A stretch of 64,000 bases of DNA. Origin: Myxococcus eversor (GTDB taxonomy: Bacteria; Myxococcota; Myxococcia; Myxococcales; Myxococcaceae). Made by a program: the position numbers and the translations under genes. Positions 38,001 to 44,526 of the stretch are shown here, piece by piece; the first letter of the stretch is position 1, and every line of letters begins with the position of its first letter. A model generated the notes under the pieces. That model had not been told where the DNA came from and did not search any database. It saw only the letters and a list, made by a program, of their open reading frames with translations. Where the stretch lies: the NCBI RefSeq assembly GCF_010894455.1, contig NZ_JAAIXY010000035.1, positions 1 through 64,000 on the forward strand, read 5' to 3'.

Positions 38001-39649
38001 CCCATGCGCATGTGCTGGGCACCGCCGCCGGGGAAGAGGAACACGACGGGACGCCCGCCATCCTTCGCCATGCCGGTGAAGACCCGCTCGGGAGCGCCAT
38101 CCGTCAGCACCGTGGCCGCGTCCTGGCCGTTCTCGCAGACCATGACGCGCCGATGCGCGAACGCCTTGCGGCCGAGCTGGAGCGTGTAGGCCACGTCCGC
38201 CAGGTCCTGCTCGGGATGCGCGCCCAGGTGCGTGGCCAGGTTCTGCCCGAGCGTGTCCAGCGTGCCCGGCTTCTTCGCGGAGAGCGCCACCAGCTTCCAG
38301 GACCGCGAGGGGCCGGACGGAGGCGGCGGAGGCGGCGCCTCCAGCAGCGCGTGCGCGTTGGTGCCGCCGATGCCGAAGGAGCTCACGCCCGCGTGGCGCC
38401 GGTGGCCCTTCGGCTGCCAGTCCTTCAGGGTCGCGTTCACATAGAAGGGGCTCTGAGCCCAGTCGATGTTGGGGTTGGGCGTGCGGCAGTGCAGGGTGGG
38501 AGGGATTTGCCCGTGCTCCACCGTCAGCGCCGCCTTGATGAGGCCGGCCACGCCCGCCGCCGCGTCCAGGTGGCCGATGTTCGACTTCACGGAGCCGAGC
38601 GCGCAGAAGCTCTTGGCCTCGGTGCCCGCGCGGAACGCGCTCGTGAGCGCGGAGACCTCCACGGGGTCTCCCAGCAACGTGCCGGTGCCGTGCGTCTCCA
38701 CGAAGCCCACCGTGTCCGGCGTCACACCCGCCAGGGCGTGCGTCCGGGCGATGACCTCCGCCTGCCCCTCGGCGCTGGGGGCCGTGAAGCCGAGCTTCGA
38801 GGCGCCGTCGTTGTTGATGGCGGTGGCGCGGATGACGGCGTGGATGTGGCTGCCGTCCGCGAGCGCGTCCTCCAGCCGCTTGAGCACCACCACGCCCACG
38901 CCGCTGCCGAAGAGGGTGCCCTGGGCCTCCGCGTCGAAGGGGCGACAGTGCCCGTCCGGTGATGCGATGCCGCCGGGCTGGTGCACGTAACCGGTCCGCT
39001 GGGGCATGTCCACGGACACGCCCCCCGCGAGGGCCACGTCACACTGGAAGCCGAGCAGCGCCTGACAGGCCAGGTGCGTGGCGACCAGCGACGTGGAACA
39101 TCCCGTCTGCACGTCCAGGCTCGGGCCCTTGAGGTCCAGGTGGTACGCGAGCCGCGTCGCCAGGAAGTCCTTGTCGTTGCCAATCATCACCTGGAAGCTG
39201 TCGCCCGATTCGAGCAGCTCCGGGTGGGTGTGCAGGTTGAAGAGCAGGTACGTGCTCAGGCTCATGCCGGCGAACACGCCCACCGAGCGCGTCTCCGTGT
39301 CGAGTCCGTGAGCCGCGTGCTCCATCGCCTCCCAGGCGCACTCCAGGAAGATGCGGTGCTGCGGGTCCATCAGCGCCGCCTCGCGAGGCGAGTAGCCGAA
39401 GAAGCCCGCGTCGAAGGCGTCCACGTTGTCCAACACCGCCCCGGCCCGGACGAAGCCTGGCTGCTTCAACCGCTCCTCGGGGACGCCCCGCGCGCGCAGC
39501 TCGTCGTCCGTGAAGAAGCGGATGCCCTCCACGCCGTCGCAGAGGTTGCGCCAGTACGTCGCCACGTCGGGGGAGCCCGGGAAGCGGCCCGCCATGCCGA
39601 CGATGGCAATGGCCAGGGCATCGCCCTCATTCAGGTTGGCATCGCTCAT
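35045..39649 (-). CDS. Type I polyketide synthase module, KS-AT-KR-ACP
   Basis: Single module of 1534 residues. KS: active Cys184 in QTGCSTSLVATHLACQ, VETHGTGTLLGD and NIGHLDAAAGVAGL. AT: MIGHSMGEYVAACL, with VAAHS where malonyl ATs usually have HAFH. A long structural segment precedes the KR, whose cofactor loop is GGTYLITGGLGGIG. The KR catalytic stretch reads PGQIDHCAACAFQDAF: the expected Tyr is His1314 and the expected Asn is Cys1318, so ketoreduction may be lost. ACP: ENFFELGGNSLIGLKVI. The C-terminus is strongly basic. The ATG at 39647-39649 is preferred over the longer in-frame start at 39730 because the KS then begins at the usual distance. No loading domain is visible, so the starter unit is unknown. 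Confidence 0.96.
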   Translation of the reverse strand: MSDANLNEGDALAIAIVGMAGRFPGSPDVATYWRNLCDGVEGIRFFTDDELRARGVPEERLKQPGFVRAGAVLDNVDAFDAGFFGYSPREAALMDPQHRIFLECAWEAMEHAAHGLDTETRSVGVFAGMSLSTYLLFNLHTHPELLESGDSFQVMIGNDKDFLATRLAYHLDLKGPSLDVQTGCSTSLVATHLACQALLGFQCDVALAGGVSVDMPQRTGYVHQPGGIASPDGHCRPFDAEAQGTLFGSGVGVVVLKRLEDALADGSHIHAVIRATAINNDGASKLGFTAPSAEGQAEVIARTHALAGVTPDTVGFVETHGTGTLLGDPVEVSALTSAFRAGTEAKSFCALGSVKSNIGHLDAAAGVAGLIKAALTVEHGQIPPTLHCRTPNPNIDWAQSPFYVNATLKDWQPKGHRRHAGVSSFGIGGTNAHALLEAPPPPPPSGPSRSWKLVALSAKKPGTLDTLGQNLATHLGAHPEQDLADVAYTLQLGRKAFAHRRVMVCENGQDAATVLTDGAPERVFTGMAKDGGRPVVFLFPGGGAQHMRMGQELYEKEPAFREAFDACAALHQRRGGPSLRAVLYPPGESDASAPLPRPSVGLPALFTVEYALAKLWESWGVQPEAMIGHSMGEYVAACLAGVFSLEDALALVTERGRLFEQLPSGAMVSVALSEQELLPLLNERLSVAAVNGPTQCVVAGDTASVDALSTELAARGIEHRRVHIDVAAHSHLIDSILPAFSSFVGRLKLLPPKLPFVSGVTGTWVTEEEATNPSYWVRHLRQTVRFGPGLRCLMEDPSRVLLEVGPGRTLGSLARLQLERDQQAVVLTSMRAPREPGSDLRFVLTTLGRLWVAGVPVDWNRLHAGEKRRRVVLPTYPFERKRHWLEPKPRSAMVSAEASLARHKDASDWFYLPSWKRTLAPRPPAATLGHWLLFVDERGLGDALAARLMETGGRVTRVKQGPDFRRLEDGDYEVNPGRADSYAALMAALAEDGTKPERIIHLWSTEAAVTGLAGIERAQDTGFLSLLFLAQALGGQGTPGQVHLTVVSTGVQAVSGHESLAPSKATLLGACRVLPHEVPGLTCRSIDVELPEGPKELQTLAARLAGEVCAASSNGALALRGAQRWEQALESARLTPHEPGTPTRLRSGGTYLITGGLGGIGLVLAESLARKVQAKLVLVGHRALPERAAWDAWLATHDAQDTVSQRIRRVLVLEALGSEVLVLQADVGDLGQMAEVLRRTRETFGTLHGVIHAAGVPAGGLAQLRGRKAVEDVLRPKLQGTWVLNELLSGMPLDFLMLCSSRTAFTAEPGQIDHCAACAFQDAFAHHASATGGLPVVSLGWDTWREVGQAVTTQLPDGASALREAMLAHALSPAEGVDVFERVLAQMPTHVVVSTQDLRAAMARSASFLQDLMGPAQTDDSAPVERAVLATMDEAERELADIWRRFLGVESVSLHENFFELGGNSLIGLKVINEVKRRFGTDVPVVALFENPTLSAMARLLTRGQEQAPTTNTSDRRSRGARRREQMQRRQSGH

Positions 39650-39848
39650 GTCAGTCGGAGAACTCACATCGAGGAAGAGTCGTTGAGCTGGGGCTTGCGC
39701 GCCGAACCCGGAGTCAAGGGGGCCTCGCAATATACGGAAATATACGGAAGACGCCGGTTGACGGTTTCAAGCGTGGGGTGCTCCCGGCGAAAGCGCGGTG
39801 GCCTTCACCGACGAGAACTCTTCCGGGGTCGTCACCCCCGGGCGCGAC
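39650..39848 (-). promoter_or_regulatory. Upstream region of PKS operon with 10-base direct repeat
   Basis: 199 bases between the luciferase-like gene and the PKS operon. It holds a tandem repeat, tatacggaaa then tatacggaag (39731-39750), in an AT-richer patch about 80-100 bases before the PKS start. Direct repeats at one-turn spacing often bind activators. A TTGAAA box lies further upstream on the minus strand, but its 20-base distance to TATATT is long. Confidence 0.35.
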
Positions 39849-40901
39849 TCACGTCCCCGTTCGGACGGGGGTTGGGGCTTCCTCACGGGGGTTCGTGAGG
39901 GAGAACGCGTCGGCGAGCAGCTCGTAGGAGCGCAGCCGGGCCTGGTGGTCGTGGCAGATGGTCGTGATGATCAGCTCGTCCGCCTGGAAGTCCGCGGCCA
40001 TGCTCAGCAGGGTCTCCTTCACCTGAGCCGGGCTCCCGCAGACGACGCGCTTGCGGTCGAACTCGAGCGTGGCCTGGTCCTCGGGTGTGTAGGCATACGC
40101 CTCCGCCTCCTCGACGGAAGGAATGGGCTCCTCGTTGCGCCCCTTGCGCGTGTTGATGGTCAGCAGGTCGCTGCTTCGTGCGATGCGCCGGGCTTCCTGC
40201 TCTGTCGGGGCACAGATGACGTACACACTGACGGAGGAGCGCGGCGCCGATTGCACGTGCGACGGCTGGAACTTCGCGCGGTAGCCCCGCGTCACGGGAC
40301 CGCCGTGGATGGGGTTGAAGAAGTGGGCGAAGCAGAAGGAGATTCCCAGCCGCGCCGCGAGCACGGAGCTCTGCTCTCCCGAGCCCAGCGCCCACAGCTG
40401 CGGCATCCCCGGCGCCATCGTCTTCAAGCTCAGCGCCTGGAAGTCCGCCGTCGCGGGCGCGCTCCCGGAGAGGAACGCAATCAGGTCCTCGAGCTTCGTC
40501 GGGAAGCTCTCGTTGCTCGCGGGCACGCCGTAGGCCAGCGCCTTGGCCACCAGGTCCGCGCTGCCGGAGGTCCGGCCGATGCCCAGGTCGATGCGGCCCG
40601 GGTGCAGCGCCTCCAGCAGCCGGAAGACCTCGGCGACCTTGAAGGGGCTGTAGTTCGTCAACAGCACGCCGCCGGTGCCCACGCGGATGCGCGACGTCGC
40701 CGCGGCCACGTGCGCCACCATGATTTCAGGCGCCACCCCGGCGAAGTGTCCGGAGCCGTGGTGCTCAGCCACCCAGAAGCGGTGATACCCGAGCTGCTCC
40801 GCCGTCCGGGCCAGCTCTACCGTGTTCCGGAAAGCCTCATGTGTCGTGCTGCCTCGGGCGACGATGGAATGATCAAGAACACTGAGCTTCACGGCGAGCA
40901 T
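39849..40901 (-). CDS. Luciferase-like flavin monooxygenase (LLM family)
   Basis: FMN- or F420-dependent TIM-barrel protein of 350 residues. It begins with KLSVLDHSIVARG, followed by RTAEQLGYHRFWVAEHHGSGHFAGVAPEIMVAHVAAATSRIRVGTGGVLLTNY, the standard core of the MsnO8-like subgroup, and has GIGRTSGSADL and QLWALGSGEQSS later on. ATG 40901 is given; the GTG at 40892 gives a more typical beginning (VKLSVLD) and has better spacing to GGGGAG. In-frame codons extend to 41096 but run through the promoter. Divergent from the MFS gene and same strand as the PKS operon. It may oxidise a biosynthetic intermediate; this is inference. Confidence 0.88.
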   Translation of the reverse strand: MLAVKLSVLDHSIVARGSTTHEAFRNTVELARTAEQLGYHRFWVAEHHGSGHFAGVAPEIMVAHVAAATSRIRVGTGGVLLTNYSPFKVAEVFRLLEALHPGRIDLGIGRTSGSADLVAKALAYGVPASNESFPTKLEDLIAFLSGSAPATADFQALSLKTMAPGMPQLWALGSGEQSSVLAARLGISFCFAHFFNPIHGGPVTRGYRAKFQPSHVQSAPRSSVSVYVICAPTEQEARRIARSSDLLTINTRKGRNEEPIPSVEEAEAYAYTPEDQATLEFDRKRVVCGSPAQVKETLLSMAADFQADELIITTICHDHQARLRSYELLADAFSLTNPREEAPTPVRTGT

Positions 40902-40988
40902 TTCTCCCCGGGCAAACCACCGCCTCGGAGGCCGCTGACTCCACGGGCCGAGGGGTCGGGTTGACCGCGTTTCGTTGGGGGTGGGCAC

Positions 40989-41029
40989 TATAATAGCACT
41001 GTCAGCCAAGATAAATATGGCTTGGCTGA
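40989..41029. promoter_or_regulatory. TATAAT box with perfect inverted-repeat operator
   Basis: A perfect TATAAT (40989-40994) inside ctataatag, near-symmetric so that it could serve both strands. Six to fourteen bases downstream starts a perfect 9-base inverted repeat, tcagccaag (41002-41010) and cttggctga (41021-41029), with a 10-base AT-rich spacer. The layout is that of a repressor site over the transcription start of a transporter gene. A TTGACC box upstream (40961-40966) is too far (22 bases) to be a standard -35. Confidence 0.5.
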
Positions 41030-41127
41030 TTTTGATTGAAGTCCGAGAAAATGTGACAACCTGGAGGACTCGTGGACTCGCGGGTTCCTTCATCACCCGC
41101 GTCGCGACCTGTTATCAGCGCCCTCCC

Positions 41128-42495
41128 ATGTACCAACGCGTCATCACGCACCCGCCCGCGGTCTTCGGGCTCACCTGGTTCGCGCAGTTGGTCTCGTCCC
41201 TGGGCTCGGCGCTGGCTGGCTTCTCGGTGATGGTCCACGTGTATCGGAGCAGCGACTCCATCACCGAGTACTCGCTCGCGTCGTTCTTCTCGTTCCTGCC
41301 GATGGTGTTGATATCCCCCGTGGCGGGAGCCGTCGTGGACCGGTGGGACCGGCGCCGCATCATGATGCTGGCGGACGTGGGGGCGGGGCTCACCATGCTC
41401 CTGATGTGGCTCATGCTGATGGCGGACGGGGCGGGGCTCTGGGCCCTGCGAAGCTGGCACCTGTACCTGCCCATCGCGGTGTGCTCGGCGGCGGGGACGT
41501 TCCGGGCCCTGGCCTACTCGGCCTCCACGGTGCTGCTGGTGCCCAAGCAGCACCTGGGGCGGGCCAACGGGCTGATTGAGCTGGCCCTGGGAATCGGTCA
41601 GCTCGGGGGGCCCGCGCTGGCGGGGCTCCTGGTGGTGCGAATCGGGCTGCAGGGGGTGTTGCTCATCAACCTGGGGTCCTTCTTCCTCTCGGCGCTGGTG
41701 CTGTTGTGCGTGGGGTTCCCCCAGCCCGAGCGCGGCGCCGCGCACGCGGTCCGGGCATCCCTGCTGGAGCAGGTGGCGGTGGGGTGGGATTTCATCCAGA
41801 AGAGACCCGGCTTGCTGGGGCTGCTCACATGTATCGCCGTGGCCAACCTGTTCGTGAGCCTGGTGACGGTGCTCATCACACCCCTGGTCTTGAGCTTTGC
41901 TGACGCATCGACCCTGGGCTGGATTGCCTCGTGTTCAGGCATGGGCGTGTTGATGGGGGCGCTCTTGATGAGCGTATGGGGCGGGCCGCGGCGACGCATC
42001 CTCGGGGTGCTTGGCTTCGAGCTGCTGGCTGGGCTGGCCCTGTTCGCGGCGGCGCTGCCTGCCTCCGCCACGGTGGTGGCCGGCGCGGCGTTCGTCTTCA
42101 TGTTCACCGCCCCAGGGGTCATGGGGTGCTCTCAGTCCATCTGGCAGAGCAAGGTGCCCTCGGACCTGCAGGGGCGGGTCTTCGCGGTGCGTCGGATGAT
42201 TGCCCTGTCCACGCCTCCGGTGGCGGCGCTGGTGTCCGGGCCGCTGGCGGACGGCCTCTTCGAGCCCTGGATGGCTCAAGGCGGCGCGCTGTCGGGGCGG
42301 CTGGGCCCCATGCTCGGCGTAGGCCCGGGGCGGGGCATCGCGCTGCTCTACCTGGTGCTGGGTGTGTTGTGCGCGGTGAACGTGCTGGTGGCGTGGCTGT
42401 CTCCCCGCGTCAGGAACGTGGAGCTGGAGCTGCCGGATGTCCTGCGCGAGCCGCCCGCGAGCGTGGGGCCCCAGCCGACGCCGACCTCGGCGTGA
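41128..42495 (+). CDS. MFS exporter (EntS/MFS_3 type)
   Basis: Integral membrane transporter of 455 residues with about twelve hydrophobic segments. The loop AGAVVDRWDRRRIMMLADVGAG matches the signature between helices 2 and 3, and LVPKQHLGRANGLIELALGIGQLGGPALAG lies in the helix 5 region. MFS_3 members often export siderophores or antibiotics. The ATG at 41128 follows the promoter with the inverted repeat; in-frame codons upstream cross that promoter and were rejected. It may export the product of the nearby PKS or LanB-like locus, or act in self-resistance. Confidence 0.9.
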   Translation: MYQRVITHPPAVFGLTWFAQLVSSLGSALAGFSVMVHVYRSSDSITEYSLASFFSFLPMVLISPVAGAVVDRWDRRRIMMLADVGAGLTMLLMWLMLMADGAGLWALRSWHLYLPIAVCSAAGTFRALAYSASTVLLVPKQHLGRANGLIELALGIGQLGGPALAGLLVVRIGLQGVLLINLGSFFLSALVLLCVGFPQPERGAAHAVRASLLEQVAVGWDFIQKRPGLLGLLTCIAVANLFVSLVTVLITPLVLSFADASTLGWIASCSGMGVLMGALLMSVWGGPRRRILGVLGFELLAGLALFAAALPASATVVAGAAFVFMFTAPGVMGCSQSIWQSKVPSDLQGRVFAVRRMIALSTPPVAALVSGPLADGLFEPWMAQGGALSGRLGPMLGVGPGRGIALLYLVLGVLCAVNVLVAWLSPRVRNVELELPDVLREPPASVGPQPTPTSA

Positions 42496-42513
42496 GACGG
42501 GGCCTCGGAGCCG

Positions 42514-43962
42514 CTACTCGACGACGACGAGCGCGCACATCAGCGCGCCCTGCGTCGCGTTGACCACGTCCTTGCCACGGCCCATCGGGTTCATCCGCAC
42601 CATCGTCCCGCCGTAGCGCTCGCCGAAGACGAAGGAGCCCCAGATGAGGATGTGGGGGCCCACGGAGCCGTCGTCCCGCATGAAGTGGTAGGGGCGGGGC
42701 TCGACGCGCTCCTGGATGATCCACCCTCCGCTGGCCAGCGCCTCCAGGACGGCCGCGTCCCAGGCCTCGGCCGTCATCGAGCGACCGATGAGCACCGACT
42801 TGCCGCCGTAGGCGCGGCCCGCCTTCAACACGAGCCCCTCGCGCTTGTCGGCGGTGACCTGGTCGGGCAACCACACGCGCTCCCCCCCGCGAAGGCTGTG
42901 GGTGCGAAGGAGCCGCCGCGTCCAGGGGATGTGCTGGCGGATGAGGTCGCGCTCCTCGGCGGAGAGCGTGGGCGCGTCCTCGTTCTCCGACAGCAGCGCG
43001 ATGTTGAGCTTGTCGTCGAGCAGCTCCTGCGCGGGGCCGTTGTAGAGGCAGAGGGTGCGCGCGGAGAGCGCCGCGCGGACGCGCGCATCGAACGGCAGTC
43101 CCACCACTTCGAGCCTGTCCCGCGCGTCGTGCTCCTGCATGGCGTGCACGCGCCGGCCGCGCATGGTGAAACAGTGGCCCTCCGCGTCCTGGACCTCGCC
43201 ATAGGTGCCGATGAGCACCTCGCCCTTCGCGCCTTCCGCTTCGAGCAGCTCGCCGAACGTGGTGTTGAGCAACAGGGTCGCCATCTCGACACCCACCGGG
43301 TCCGGCAGCTCGTTGTCCGGGAAGAGCACGGCCAGGTTGCACTCGCCCTCCCAGGTGACGGTGCGGCGCACGTCGTCGAGGACGTGGGCGAGGAAGGCGC
43401 GCAGCGTGTCCTGGAGCTGGATGCGCAGGCCCTGCTCCTGGGTGAAGCGCTGGAGCACCGGCTGGTCCATCACCACCTGGGCCTTGAGCGCCGTCTCCCA
43501 GCCACCCAGGCCCGCCATCATGTTGACCTCGAGGCACTTCAGCCCGTCCGCCGAGTCGATGAAGTCTCCCCGGCTGAGCACACCGCGCGCGTCCTCCGTG
43601 AGGGCCAGGGCTTCGACAGCCACGCGGGCCCGCTCCAGCGGGAGGCCGAAGTAGTCGGACACGAGGGCGGGGTCGCCGCCGAGCAGCAGGCGCGGCCCGC
43701 GCTTGACGAGCCGGCTGAGCTTCACCGAGACATCTTCCAGCTCCCGGTTGCGGCGCGCGTCGATGAGGATGGGCCAGCGGTGCAGCTCGTAATACATGAG
43801 CGGTGACTCTTCGAACTTGCCGAACCGGTGCTTCTCGAAGGCCTCCGGAGTCCGCTCCGCGAACTTCAGGAACGCCACCGCCGCCGCGGACAGCTCACCG
43901 TGCAGCGCGCGCGTCTCCTCGGAGAACATCGAGCTGGGGACCGACTCCGGCTTCATGGACAT
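42514..43962 (-). CDS. ATP-grasp-like ligase, copy 2 (paralogue)
   Basis: Protein of 482 residues, clear paralogue of the one at 27112-28551. Matching pieces include ALHGELSAAAVAFLKFAERTPEAFEKHRF, GLKCLEVNMMAGLGGWETALK, YNGPAQELLDDKLNIALLSE, GLVLKAGRAYGGKSVLIG and GGWIIQERVEP, all in the same order. The ATP-binding lysine segment is conserved in both copies. The end (GKDVVNATQGALMCALVVVE) also matches copy 1. Start ATG at 43962 has GGAG eight bases upstream. Convergent with the MFS gene. Retention of two copies at the two ends of the polyketide region suggests two distinct couplings or successive steps. Confidence 0.78.
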   Translation of the reverse strand: MSMKPESVPSSMFSEETRALHGELSAAAVAFLKFAERTPEAFEKHRFGKFEESPLMYYELHRWPILIDARRNRELEDVSVKLSRLVKRGPRLLLGGDPALVSDYFGLPLERARVAVEALALTEDARGVLSRGDFIDSADGLKCLEVNMMAGLGGWETALKAQVVMDQPVLQRFTQEQGLRIQLQDTLRAFLAHVLDDVRRTVTWEGECNLAVLFPDNELPDPVGVEMATLLLNTTFGELLEAEGAKGEVLIGTYGEVQDAEGHCFTMRGRRVHAMQEHDARDRLEVVGLPFDARVRAALSARTLCLYNGPAQELLDDKLNIALLSENEDAPTLSAEERDLIRQHIPWTRRLLRTHSLRGGERVWLPDQVTADKREGLVLKAGRAYGGKSVLIGRSMTAEAWDAAVLEALASGGWIIQERVEPRPYHFMRDDGSVGPHILIWGSFVFGERYGGTMVRMNPMGRGKDVVNATQGALMCALVVVE

Positions 43963-44011
43963 CTCGAAAGCTCCACTCCAAGAAATTCACGCAATTGCAC
44001 TCTGTCGCTGT

Positions 44012-44036
44012 GCGCAAGTAAAGCAGTTGCTTACGC
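44012..44036. promoter_or_regulatory. 25-base imperfect palindrome between divergent genes
   Basis: gcgcaagtaa (44012-44021), agcag, ttgcttacgc (44027-44036): 8 of 10 positions pair. It lies 50 bases upstream of ATP-grasp copy 2 and 35 bases upstream of the small hypothetical gene. A perfect 8-base palindrome gcaattgc (43991-43998) is close by. Operator is the likely reading. Confidence 0.4.
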
Positions 44037-44071
44037 GGAGCGGGGTTTGAGTCATCCTCCACGCCGACGCC

Positions 44072-44431
44072 ATGAAACTCGAGCGCCATGTCGGAGGGCT
44101 CTCCCTCGCGCGGAAGGCCAACTACCTGCGGGCGCGCGGCTGGCGTGAAGACGAGGGCCAGTGGTCGAGTGAAATCTTCGGCCAGCATCCGTTGGCGAAG
44201 GCCATCCACCACCAGCTCACCGACGACCTGGCCCAGGCGATGTGTCAGCGCGGCTGGCAGGTGCTCGGCTACTCCGAGAGAGGCTACGTCCAGCTTCGAG
44301 ATGGAGAGCGCGGCAAGCCGTGCTCGTTGCCCAAGGCGCTGCGCACCCAGGCGCGCCGCGAGAAGCGGCCGGTGGCGGAGTTGACCTACTCGCTGTTCCT
44401 CGCGGCGCTGCTCGAAGCGGACGCGGGGTAG
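44072..44431 (+). CDS. Small hypothetical protein
   Basis: Protein of 119 residues, not recognised. It is basic in parts and contains no membrane segment or signal peptide. Notable are KANYLRARGWREDEGQW, which has the look of a small helical module, AIHHQLTDDLAQAMCQRGW, and a C-terminal YSLFLAALLEAD. Codon use matches the surroundings and the length is conserved-looking, but there is no clear ribosome site, so the gene is less certain than its neighbours. Confidence 0.6.
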   Translation: MKLERHVGGLSLARKANYLRARGWREDEGQWSSEIFGQHPLAKAIHHQLTDDLAQAMCQRGWQVLGYSERGYVQLRDGERGKPCSLPKALRTQARREKRPVAELTYSLFLAALLEADAG

Positions 44432-44526
44432 GGCGCCCGAGAGCACGGGCCGTGGCCCGGCCGTGCGTCTGCTGCGTGCCGTGTCGGGCAGGACCATCTT
44501 TCCCTTTTGAGCGAGAGGGAGTTCGC

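Noticed and set aside
32162..38962. A 2266-codon open frame on the plus strand, opposite the PKS genes
   Set aside because: It is an antisense shadow. Its translation is Arg/His/Gln/Gly-rich with no domain, while the minus strand gives perfect KS, AT and ACP motifs. High third-position GC removes stops from the opposite frame.
40961..40994. TTGACC...TATAAT as a complete sigma-70 promoter
   Set aside because: The spacer would be 22 bases, well beyond the usual 16-18, so only the TATAAT and the inverted repeat were kept.
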